Part shown: positions 11,537 through 20,749 of the stretch, in pieces | How the letters are laid out: each line of letters opens with the position of its first letter | Position numbering within the stretch: position 1 is the first letter of the stretch | Assembly (NCBI GenBank): GCA_014529385.2 | Contig: CM043966.1 | Location: 94,397,587-94,461,586, forward strand | DNA length: 64,000 bases | Source of the DNA: Adiantum capillus-veneris | Lineage: Eukaryota > Streptophyta > Polypodiopsida > Polypodiales > Pteridaceae | Reading direction: 5' to 3' | Position numbers and translations under genes: made by a program | Notes under the pieces: generated by a model | The model's input: only the letters and a program-made list of their open reading frames with translations | Databases searched by the model: none | Told to the model about the DNA's origin: nothing

Positions 11537-13315
11537 TTGCTTTTGAGAGAGCCTGAAGATCATACCATTGATCTGATATCTGGAAGCACGCCACCGAATC
11601 GGCCACCTTATCGTGTGAGCCGAGTACAGAATGAAAAGATTATGAACTCAGTGAAAGACCTCTTGGAAAAGGGTCTTATCCAGCCTAGTACTTCACCGTA
11701 TTGCTCTCCAGTGTTGTTGGTTTTGAAGAAAGACGGATCTTGGAGGTTGTGCATCGATTATAGCACTCTCAACGAAATCACCATCAAGAACAGATTTCCG
11801 ATTCCTAGGATCGATGATATACTCGACAGGTTACAGGGATCCTCGTGCTTTAGCAGGATTGACTTGAAGAGTGGATATCATCAGATCAGGATAGCGCCAG
11901 GAGATGTCTACAAGACAGCTTTTCGGACGACTTTTGGGTTATTTGAGTTTTTGGTGATGCCTTTTGGCTTAACCAATGCTCCTACGACATTTAACCGGAT
12001 GATGGATAGGATTTTTTGAGAGTACAGGCTATTTGTTGGCACTTTCTTTGACGACATCATTGTTTTCTCCAAGAATGAGGCAGAACACAGAGATCATCTG
12101 CTTCAAGTCTTTCAGGCATTACGAGATCACACATTAGTGATTAATGCTACGAAAAGTGAATTTTTCCTACCAGAGATACATTTTTTGGGACACATTGTGT
12201 CAATAGCAGGAGTGCAAATGAACCCGGCCAAGATAGAGACTATCCGTGATTGGCCCGATTTGAGGAATGTCCATGAAGTTAGAAGCTTCCTGGGACTGTG
12301 TTCGTACTACAGGCGGTTCATCCGAAAGTTTGCAGAGGTTGCTTCCCCTTTGCATACCTTGACACAGAAAGGAGTACCTTTTTCGTGGGGACCCACAAAG
12401 GTGACTGCCTTTCAGACATTGAAAGAGAAATTCACTACAGTACCAGATTTGACTTTGCCGGACTTGTAGAAGTCATTTGAAGTATTTTGTGATGCTTGTG
12501 GTCGTAGTTTGGGTGCGGTCTTGATGCAAGAAGGCCATGTCATAGCTTACGAGAGCCGTTTGTTCTCTAGGCCGGAGATGACAGCACAGATCTATGGGAA
12601 AGAGCTTTTGGTGGTTATCCATGCTCTTACTCAGTGGCGGCATTACCTACTCGGAGCGGATTTTACTGTCTTTACAGACCATCAGAGTTTGCGCTACTTC
12701 TTGTCACAGAAGCAGCTTTCGGAAAAGCAGATGCGGTGGGTGAACATCTTGTCACAGTTCCACTTCCAGATTGTCCATGTGCAGGGACAGAAGAATGTGG
12801 TGGTAGATGCTTTGTCTCGGAAACCGTTGGTTCTGGCTATTTCCGCGATACATCATAGGAGCTTCGAGGATATGGTCGATCAGTGTGCCACAGATACAGA
12901 TTTTGCAAATATTTTCACACGGATACGGGATGGGGAGACAGTAGCTGGATACTCCCTTCGGGAAAGCTACTTGATGAAAAAGACTATGTTGTGCGTTACA
13001 CAGCCGTTGAGGGAAAAGGTTATGACTGATTGCCACTGTCCACCTTTTACGGGTCACCGCGGCATTGCTACCACCATGAAAGGGGTAGAGAGAGATTTCT
13101 TTTGGCGGAGACTGAAGAAGGATGTGGAAGAGTTTGTGCGCAGTTGCTTGGTATGCCAGAAGGTCAAGTTTGACAGGCATAAGGCACAGGGATTGTTACA
13201 GCCTTTACCCATACCCACCTGCCCCTGGGAAAATATTGAAATGGATTTCATTTTTTTTGATCTCCCGAGAATACAGAATGATCACGATGATTTTCCGATT
13301 ACATGGCACGCCTGA
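11537..13315 (+). pseudogene. gypsy-2 reverse transcriptase, RNase H and integrase N-terminal part
   Basis: This is Pol, which copies the element RNA and integrates the cDNA. RT is at 11537-12130 with [30 protein letters not shown] and the catalytic block GTFFDDIIVFSK. The thumb and connection are at 12130-12470 (LGHIVSIAGV, RSFLGLCSYYRRF). RNase H is at 12490-12830, with CDACGRSLGAVLMQEG, YGKELLVVIHAL and FTDHQSLRYF. The integrase zinc domain is at 13030-13180 (TGHRGIATTMKGVERDFFW, SCLVCQKVKFD), and the core starts with EMDFIFFDLPR. Breaks are TGA at 12017-12019 (CGA expected in RIFREY) and TAG at 12467-12469. A deletion after 13280 removes the stretch between the first and second integrase acidic residues. 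Confidence 0.88.
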
Positions 13316-13798
13316 GACGATTGTCTCCGACAGAGACCCCAGATTTATGAGTTTGTTTTGGAAGGCAATTTGGGAGAACATTGGCACGCGGTTGCAGTTC
13401 TCGTCATCGTTCCACTTGCAGACTGACGGGCAATCTGAGATTGCCAATTCAGTGATTTTAGATTTATTGAAGTCTTGTATCTCGCATCAAAAGACTCAAT
13501 GGGAAAAGAACTTACCTTTGGTGGAATTTGCCTACAATAACACGATACACTCTTCGACGGGGAGGACGCCATGTGAGATTGTTGAAACTGCTGCGAAGGT
13601 TCCATCCTTTCTGAGCACGAAAGATTAGAAATTTGAAGCGGATGAATATTCGCGAGATTTGGATACGGCTTTTGCCAAGGTTCGCGAGACTTTGCAGGAG
13701 TCTCAAGAACGACAGAAAAAGGCAGCGGATCGCCATCGTCGCGACTGGAAACTGAAGGAGGATGATTGGGTGCTCTTACTTTTGAGAAGGCACGCCTA
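13290..13798 (+). pseudogene. gypsy-2 integrase core C-terminal half
   Basis: After the internal deletion the frame changes. The segment holds HGTPETIVSDRDPRFMSLFW, with the second DDE-triad Asp, and LQTDGQSEIAN, with the catalytic Glu. VEFAYNNTIHSSTGRTPCE follows, typical of gypsy integrase. A TAG ends the ORF at 13626-13628, but homology continues to about 13798 (RDWKLKEDDWVLL). The deletion means the enzyme would not be active even without stops. Confidence 0.8.
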
Positions 13799-13841
13799 AG
13801 AAAGAAACAAGGGAAAGGAGAGGCTTTTTCCAAAGCTTAGT

Positions 13842-14204
13842 ATGCGATACTACTGCCCTTTCCAGATTACTGAAAAGATAAATGAAGTCTCCTTCCGACT
13901 GAAACTGCCAGATACTTGGAGGATTCACAATGCATTTCATGTGAATCTCTTGAAACCTTTTAAAGGTGATGTGCCTGATGATGGGGAGCCTGATGAGCAA
14001 CCCGAAGTGGAAGAAAACGAGGAGATCCTTGTTCCTGAACAGATTTTGGCACATAAGGATACGAAGAATAAGGGTAAAGTCCGAAGGCGGTTCTTGGTTA
14101 AGTTCAAGAATTATCCTGCACTTGATGCGAAGTGGATGGAGGAGGAGGACCTTGCAGATACTCCTCGGATTGTGAAACTTTACCTCGATGTTTTGGTTTA
14201 GCAT
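13842..14204 (+). pseudogene. gypsy-2 integrase C-terminal and chromodomain tail
   Basis: The segment starts CPFQITEKINEVSFRLKLP (the GPY/F-like integrase tail), then WRIHNAFHVNLLKPF. An acidic linker leads into a chromodomain-like stretch from about 14010: EEILVPEQILAHK, RRFLVKFKNYPALDAKWMEE and a terminal hydrophobic tail, stopping at 14202-14204. Chromodomains guide integration to marked chromatin in chromoviruses. It is open for 119 codons but separated from the integrase core by a frameshift. A related remnant is at 16906-17120. Confidence 0.8.
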
Positions 14205-14806
14205 AGTCTACTCCAAACGGAACCCAGAACTCAGCTTGGCCGAAGATCTGGTGCAGTGGGATGCACAAGAGGGGAGTTACTCCGCTCCGTTGTCAACAGA
14301 TGCCTCGATTTTGATACTAAAGTCACTGATGTCTCTTTGAGCTTCAGGGATACTGAGAGCTGACAGTATTCTGCTGGATGACTTTATGAAATGGAATTCC
14401 TGATTATGATACTGATTTGTTCTTGACTTCTTGTGAGTGCAGGAACTGATAGCCGAAATGACTGCAACATTTTGGTCTGATTGATCTCGAATAGACATGG
14501 TTGCAATAGGGGTTAGTCAATCGGACATCGATGAGGTCCCGATTGGACCTAGATGTGATTGCTAGCTACATTGCCGATAAATCATGGTCTAAGATCCTAA
14601 TGAATGTTGAATGTCATGTGATGTCCTGTGATGTCTGGTGATGTCCTGTGATGTCGTGTGATGTGACTGTCGATTTTGTACATGTGCTAGATGTGTGTTC
14701 CTAGTACGTAGGTACTAACAGTCAGTGTCTGCTAAGACGGTTTATGGCTTTTGTCGGTTTTGCAGGCGTAATCGCGGTCGATTACAATGCTTTCAAGAGG
14801 GGGGTA
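14205..14806 (+). other. gypsy-2 3' untranslated region with 10-bp repeats and polypurine tract
   Basis: No gene is seen. Five tandem 10-bp units of the form GTGATGTCCT run from 14618 to 14667. The polypurine tract AAGAGGGGGGTA lies at 14795-14806, immediately before the 3' LTR; it primes plus-strand DNA synthesis. Confidence 0.8.
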
Positions 14807-15363
14807 TGTCACAAAGTGATGATGTGGCGGACAGCAGAAACCCTAATTTCTGCCAGAAACCCTAAAATTCCTGCAAACCCTAATTTTTGCCAAAAACCCT
14901 AAATTCCGAAAATCGCGGAGGCGGATTATTATTATTATTATTATTATTTTTTTGTTTTGGAAAATGATGAGCGACGCGAATTTTGCTTTTGCTTTTGTTT
15001 TTATAAAAAAAGAGAAAAGACTCTCTAAGAGAGAGAGAGAACTGATGCTTTTGATTTTAAAAGCTTTTGAGGCTCTGCTTTTGGGCATCCCTTGTAACCT
15101 TTAAATTAGTGGTGAGGGCCTCACTTCTGAGAGCATCTGGACGCAGAGTCTGAGAGTGAAACCCTAACCGCTCTCTTGTACTTTGATGATTGATTAATAC
15201 AAAAAGAAATACCGAAAGGGGCGCCAGTCTTTGGGGCCAATATCTCTAGGCACGGAACTCCGCCGGGCCAGTGCAAATCTATTGTGATGTGTGAATTGTT
15301 TTGAAGTGGTTATTTGGTGCTGTCGCGGTTGATTCTTGACTTGGAGTGTCCAAGTCTGTTACA
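14807..15363 (+). repeat. gypsy-2 3' LTR (557 bp)
   Basis: TGTCACAAAGTG to TCTGTTACA. It is near-identical to 8849-9407; visible differences are one C/T in the CG(T/C)GGAGG segment, the ATT-repeat length with its T-rich flank, and TTTGTT versus TCTGTT at the end. Confidence 0.9.
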
Positions 15364-15905
15364 CTGCAGGTCAATTTCAGCATGCTGTAATTTTCTGTTT
15401 TGCCACTGTTAGGTGCCTACTGCCCTGTACATGCATCCCAAGGCCTTTCCGAGCCTCCCCCGGCAATTCCCTGCAGTTTAGGTGCAAAACCTAAACCTGC
15501 AGAAAAACACAGCAGGCTGTAATTCTCTGTTTTGGACCGTTTCGAGTGGAGCGAGCACGCCTACGCATGTCTCAAGTGCTCCCGCACGCAATGGGACAAT
15601 TCCTTTTCAAATCGGACGAGTTTTCACGCAAGAAAACTCTCTGTTTTCACATTCCTTCGCGATGGAACTGTGCGTACCTGAAGGGGATAAGCAATTAGTT
15701 AATCTGGTTCGTGTACAGAAGGCTCTTGCCTTGGCAAACGCGCATAAAAACCCCCAAAACTGTACATGGTCATTTGAGAAGCCCAACTAGTGGGGCATTA
15801 CCATATGTGCAAAGGGGAGAGAGAGATGTGCGAGAGCAAATCGTCGCGCTACAGCACCCACTACTCAAACACAATGTAGCACACTTATGGGCAAAAATCA
15901 GCCCC
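15364..15905 (+). repeat. Gypsy-1-type LTR, right part
   Basis: This resumes the LTR interrupted at 8848, starting with the duplicated CTGCA. It matches about 6690-7260: CATGCTGTAATT, TGTACATGCATCCCAA, CACGCAATGGGACA, GGCTCTTGCCTTGGCAAACG and AGTGGGGCATTACCATATG. The match fades after 15905. Confidence 0.65.
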
Positions 15906-16636
15906 CTCTCTTGAAATGGGCGCCCCCACAGCCGGGATGAGTCTAGCAATTGCATCTCCAAGCACCAAGTGTCGAGTTTGCCTCTTTTGAGTTAATTTCC
16001 TAGTACCCACCAACTTATAAGTGTAGCGAGGGGCCTAAATGACTTTGAACTGAGCCTAGACACCCTTTACTACTCGGATCCAGTGCCGGTCGGCCCGATC
16101 AACTCGTGGTGACTTGCCCTTCCTGATTGTGGGTGAAACTCTCGGCCGTCGGCCATTTCACACTGGCCATACAATGTCCAACCATTTGCAACTTCAAAAA
16201 GAGGGTCCAAAAAATTAAACAAAAATCATTGGAAAGAAACCAACAACTTAAGTTAGCAATTGCCACATCCTCGTGACACTCGCTCTCAGACTCTGCGTCC
16301 AGATGCTGTGAGAAGTGTGCCCCCTTGGGTCCACTTATAAACATTACAAGGGTTGCTAAAAGCACAGCCCCAAAAGCATTAAACTCAAAAGCAATGTCAG
16401 GTGCAACAGAAGAGAACAAGGATTTGCTCGGATCTAGTACTCCGCACACAAACACAAGGAACACTTTACTTCACTTGAAAGAACTAAACTGGACTCAAAG
16501 AAAAGAGAGAGTCAAGAGAGAGAAAAGAGACGCTACAGGGATGTCGGGTCCCAACCCTCAAGGGCCTCCTTGCTCTGTTGCACAGAGCAAGTACTAGATC
16601 CGAGCAAATCCTTATTCTCTTCTGTTGCACTTGACA
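15906..16636 (+). repeat. 3' part of another LTR, ending at a primer site
   Basis: No gene is recognised. The segment ends TTGACA and is followed one base later by an initiator-tRNA primer site, so its end is an LTR end. It contains an imperfect inverted repeat of about 40 bp: 16396-16440 (GGTGCAACAGAAGAG...) against 16591-16632. The LTR start is not clear. Confidence 0.45.
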
Positions 16637-16637
16637 G

Positions 16638-16649
16638 TGGTATCAGAGC
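16638..16649 (+). other. Primer-binding site (tRNA-iMet) of gypsy-3
   Basis: TGGTATCAGAGC one base after an LTR end at 16636. The internal region that should follow is mostly deleted. Confidence 0.8.
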
Positions 16650-16905
16650 TCTCTGTGCGTTGCACCTGACAAGCAATGTTCCCCCAAAAACAACTTGATC
16701 AAAATCTGCCACAAAAAGCATCCAATGCAAAAAGCGAAAATTTACGTACAGTTTTGCCACGTCAGCGTGTCAACGTAAAAAGCGGGATTTTTGTACAGCT
16801 TGCCACGTTAGCAGTTGTCAGCGCAAAACGCGGAAATCCGTAGTTTGCCACATCATCTCTCAGCCCGCGGGTGGTCATGCCACGTCATCAGTTTGTGACA
16901 ACCAG

Positions 16906-17120
16906 AAGGCTGGAAATCACATAATGCTTTTCATGTCAGCCCTCTAAGGCCCTTCGTTGGTGATGTGCTAGAGAATATGCTTGATGAGGAACAACCCGAA
17001 GTGGAAGAATTGGATGAGATCCTTGTTCCTGAACAGATATTGGCACATAAGGAAAGGAAGTATAGAGGAAAGGTTGCAAGAGGCTATTTGGTGAAGTTCA
17101 GTAACTATGGAGCAAGGTGA
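16906..17120 (+). pseudogene. Gypsy-3 chromodomain tail remnant
   Basis: Plus-strand reading gives HNAFHVSPLRPFVGDV, then EEQPEVEELDEILVPEQI and KVARGYLVKFSNYGA. This is a close relative of the gypsy-2 chromodomain tail at 13920-14120. Everything between the primer site (16638) and this tail is missing, so gypsy-3 is an internally deleted, non-autonomous copy. Confidence 0.7.
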
Positions 17121-17406
17121 GAGCATGGGTTATGATGCTCAAAGGGATGGTTAAGCAATTGTATCTACTCTTTCCATACAGAATTTGGCTAGAGAAGTTT
17201 GTACTTGAGAGTACATCAGAAAATTTCTATGCTTGATATATGTGTGGTAGCCTGGTTGGTGGGATTGTTTAATTGTCTAACGCTACATTTCAGGAAGCAT
17301 GTATATCTTTGATTCCCATCATAGAATAAATGTGATATCAGGAGATAGCAACATGTATTATTGGCATGCAACCAAGGTCGCTTGCAGTATTCCAAGGGTG
17401 GGGTAT

Positions 17407-17764
17407 GTCACCTGGAGATGTATTTTTTCTGTTGCCTTCAGTGTTACCGGGGAACACCATCCCATGGGCAAGGAACGCCAGAACGACGTTCCAAGGTGTG
17501 CTCATGGCTCGGAACGGCCAGCTGTTCCGGATAGGTAGGTGATACCGGAACGGCCCGAAACAGCTTGGATTGACAGATTTTCAGATTTGAGTGTTTTTAT
17601 CTCCCCCTTATATAATGCCCCTCCCCCCACACCTTACCTTCACAATGCACACAAGCTTTCAAAGGCCAAGGCTCAAGCTCTAGACTCTCGAGTCTTGACT
17701 CTCAAGCTCTAGCCTCTTGCCTCTTTCAAGGTTTCAAGTATAGACTCTACAAGGCTAAAAGGTA

Positions 17765-17825
<61 letters not shown>

Positions 17826-18210
17826 ACTTCCAAGCTCTCCCCCTCTCCCCCTCCCTCTCGCCCTCTCAAGCTCTCAAGTCTAAAGGACACAAGTTTGCCA
17901 GAGTAAGGTTGAATGGCCTTCAAATAGAGTTTTTTGTGAGTATTAGATTCAAAGGACTCTAATACAACTTCTATTCAATTACACAAAGCTAAAAATTGCA
18001 TTATTTGGGTGTTTTAAATGCTTCCTTTCCGTGCCTTTCCCGTTTCGGACCCCTCTATTGTTCCCCTTTTCCGTGTAGATCTCGTCGCCGTTCCCGTTTC
18101 GCATTTTGGGTAACTATGGTTGTCTTTTTTAAATATGTACTACATATTTTTATTTATTTTATTTTTACTTGTTTTCCCCGAAACCCTTGAAAAGGTGCAA
18201 GTGAACATTG
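17407..18210 (+). repeat. Probable gypsy-3 3' LTR with promoter
   Basis: A polypurine-like CCAAGGGTGGGGTA (17393-17406) is followed by TGTCACC, the same start as the gypsy-2 LTR. A TATA-like TTATATAATG lies near 17607-17616 and a long (CT)n run at about 17767-17824. The 3' end is not defined; 18210 is an estimate. No ORF here is credible. Confidence 0.45.
17767..17824 (+). repeat. (CT)n microsatellite
   Basis: Continuous TC dinucleotides, with CT-rich sequence continuing to about 17880. Confidence 0.95.
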
Positions 18211-18439
18211 CGTGGACAATGTGAAACGACTCCGGCCTAACGTGTTTCACATTGGGAATCCAAGTCGGTCAGTCAGGAACTGGTCGGGCCAGCTAGCATT
18301 GAATTTTGATGAGTATGGAAGCTTGTGTGCGCCAAAATGGAATTTGGGCCACTCGGCAAGTCACTTACAACTTTGTAAGTTGGTAGGGGCTAGGAAACTG
18401 AACCAAAGGGGAAAACTGGACACTCATTAGATTTGGAAG

Positions 18440-18625
18440 CTCTAGAAGGACACCTCAACAAGAGGGGGCGCCCAAATGAGAGCGGAGGCTGATTTTTGAC
18501 CTCATTGTGCATCTACAGTGTGTGTGTGTGTCTGTGAGTAGTGGGTGCAGGTTCACAACTTTAATGGAAAGCTTGCCTTCTTTCCTTGTCTCATGTAGGG
18601 CGACGATTTGCTCTCGTGCATTAAG
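18440..18625 (-). repeat. Inverted fragment of gypsy-1-type LTR
   Basis: The reverse complement matches about 7140-7310: CGAGAGCAAATC, ATGAGACAAGG, GCAAGCTTTCCATTAAAG, CTGCACCCACTACTCACA and TTGGGCGCC. It is an orphan piece in opposite orientation. Confidence 0.7.
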
Positions 18626-19056
18626 GTGAGAGTAAAGGAACCGCCTAGGGGATGTGCCACCTACCCACGAAGATCCGTAATGAGCTACCCCAGGGTATGT
18701 ACAGAGAAGGCCACCTTGTGTTGCCAATTGTGGAAGAGGAACTAGATGTCCCCACCAACTGCCGACGCTGCATGGAAACCTGTCATCCAAAGGATCTCTA
18801 CAAATCTGCTATCAGATATCTAGGATACTGCCCATAAAAGAGTGCAAACCTTTCCCTCAATTGGTGTTGACAAGCTCACAAAAGGGCATACAAGTGACCA
18901 AATCTGTAGGGCCACACTACCGTTAGTGAAGAGAGAACGTTGAGATAGGAGTAGCCAACACTTCAATAAAACCTCCTCTTATTGGCTTAGTCGGCTAAGC
19001 AAGTGGCACCACATGCTCCACCTCGAGACCTCATCCTGGGAAGTCGGATGATCATA
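18626..19056. other. Unassigned stretch
   Basis: A 61-codon plus-strand ORF at 18652-18837 is present, but it has no recognisable domain and no conserved context. I see nothing else. Confidence 0.4.
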
Positions 19057-19061
19057 CAAGA

Positions 19062-19345
19062 TGTCACGATTGTGACTATGTTACAGTATTACATCTACTC
19101 CTAGTTGCAGATACGCAAAGTGCCATGCCAAGGAGAAGCCCTACGCTTGGATGGTCACGAACCTTCGCTCAAGAGATGTGCCTCTTCGCCAAAAGCCACA
19201 CTCCTTTGACGATTGGTTACACCCCTTCGCTCTACGGGTGCGACTCTTCGCCCAATGGTTGCAGCTCTCCGCCGAAAGGATGTGTCTTTACGTCTAAAGT
19301 CATGTCTCTTCACCAGGAGACGTGTCTTTTCATTTGTGTCTCATC
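19062..19345 (+). repeat. 5' LTR, truncated
   Basis: Matches 20303-20583, including the repeated CTCTTCGCC motif. The rest of the LTR and the primer site are deleted. Confidence 0.8.
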
Positions 19346-19518
19346 TTAAAAAGAAATCAACCATATCAAGATGGGCTTACCTAGTGGCACAGATATCCGA
19401 CCTTAGTCGAGTACTCGGTCGTGAACGGCACGACGCTGGACAAGTTCCCCCTCTCGAGCCATGCCCTACATTAAGTCTTTCTTATCTAATGGTGGTAAAG
19501 TTGAAGATTTATTGATCC

Positions 19519-19902
19519 TTGTGCAAGAGGATCCTTCAGAGGTCTAAGAGGCAACAGCTCCCTCGACCTCTCCCTTCTCAATTGGAAGCCTTAATACACG
19601 TTGAGAAAGCTGAAGATTCAGAAGATTCTAGTTCTTATGTGACAACCAACAAGCACATAACCCCTTCTATGATCGTGATCCAGGCAGGAAAATTCGCCTC
19701 GTTACCCCCCTTGCAGAATATAGTCTTTGTCTCTAAACAGATACCAGATGCTATGGTGAATGATAATTCTTCAAACTTGAAGATACCAGTTCTTACCTTC
19801 AATGGTGCAAAGGATAAATCAGGTGCAGACTGTTGCAGCATGACTTCAGTCGCTGCAATTGAATCTTTGGACACAACTTGTTCCGCAGATAAACCTTTAT
19901 AG
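19519..19902 (+). CDS. Hypothetical internal ORF of the small LTR element
   Basis: A 127-codon ORF with a Ser/Thr-rich composition. No zinc knuckle, protease or polymerase motif is visible. It continues in spirit in other frames to about 20280, which suggests decay. It may be a gag relic, but nothing specific supports that. A protein-level search against plant Gag proteins would decide. Confidence 0.25.
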   Translation: MCKRILQRSKRQQLPRPLPSQLEALIHVEKAEDSEDSSSYVTTNKHITPSMIVIQAGKFASLPPLQNIVFVSKQIPDAMVNDNSSNLKIPVLTFNGAKDKSGADCCSMTSVAAIESLDTTCSADKPL

Positions 19903-20302
19903 ATGGATATACCTCCAAACACTACTGTGTCTCAGTCTACGACATCCTTTCAAGAGGATTTTATTGTTCCGGATAACCAATGGAATACCTTACAGATTTC
20001 CAACCAGTGGTCATCACTCAACAGAAAACTCAAGTCAATTCACCAATAATTTCACTCGAAGCAGATACAGATTCTATCTTTTATTGGACAAATCTCGAAG
20101 TTACAAATGACTTTGACAAAGGCACTTATCAAGTTGCAGATATGATCAGTTTTCAGTTTTGCAAATTAGTCATGGTCAATAACAGTGCCATGACATGGGA
20201 CTCAACAGAAAGAAATTTGGATGCAGAAGCACAACAACAATACATTTCCTTCTCCCGGAGTTTTCTTCAACTATCCTGGGTTTTATTTAAAGAGGGAGGG
20301 CA

Positions 20303-20744
20303 TGTCACGATTGTGACTATGTTACAGTATTACATCTACTCCTAGTTGCAGATATGCGAAGTGCCATGCCAAGGAGAACCCCTACGCTTGGATGGTCATG
20401 ACCCTTCGCTCAAGAGACGTGCCTCTTCGCCAAAAGCCACACTCCTTCGACGACTGGTCACACCCCTTTGCTCTATGGCTGCGACTCTTCGCCCAATGGT
20501 TGTAGCTCTTCGCCGAAAGGATGTGTCTTTACGTTTAAAGTCATTCTCTTCACCAGAAGACGTGTCTTTTTATTTGTCTCTTCGTCTCCTATATAAGGAG
20601 CCTATTGTACTCAGTTTCAAGCAGTCATTCAATCAATAAAACATAGAGTCTTCTGAATATTGTTTTTGAGTTCAATTTAAGTTTCTTAAGTCTTAATCAT
20701 GAGTTGAAGTACTTAATTAAGGATTAGCACCTAGAATCCTTACA
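20303..20744 (+). repeat. 3' LTR (442 bp)
   Basis: Starts TGTCACGATTGTG after a polypurine tract. It contains a plausible TATA (CCTATATAAGGAG near 20589-20601) and AATAAA (near 20634), giving a typical LTR promoter and poly(A) layout. It ends CTTACA before CAAGA. Confidence 0.8.
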
Positions 20745-20749
20745 CAAGA

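Larger units (their letters stand above)
8849..15363 (+). mobile_element. Ty3/gypsy chromovirus-like element with paired LTRs (gypsy-2)
   Basis: A 6.5 kb LTR retrotransposon with all structural landmarks: 5' LTR, primer site, gag, pol with protease, RT, RNase H and integrase, a chromodomain tail, a polypurine tract, 3' LTR, and a perfect 5-bp target duplication (CTGCA at 8844-8848 and 15364-15368). The LTRs differ by only a few substitutions and ATT-repeat length, so insertion is recent. Even so, gag and pol carry at least six stop codons, several frameshifts and an integrase deletion. It may have been copied in trans by a sister element or decayed rapidly by C-to-T change. Confidence 0.92.
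19062..20744 (+). mobile_element. Small non-autonomous LTR retrotransposon
   Basis: Two direct repeats begin TGTCACGATTGTGACTATG, at 19062 and 20303. The right one ends at 20744 (CCTTACA). Five-base duplications CAAGA flank the element (19057-19061 and 20745-20749). A purine-rich AAAGAGGGAGGG precedes the right LTR. The left LTR is truncated after about 19345. The inside (19346-20302) carries only short ORFs with no recognisable gag or pol domain, so it depended on other elements. Confidence 0.8.

Noticed and set aside
19125-19349. ORFs in the small LTR element LTRs (also 20346-20639)
   Set aside because: They lie within LTR sequence with repeated CTCTTCGCC words and show no protein motif.
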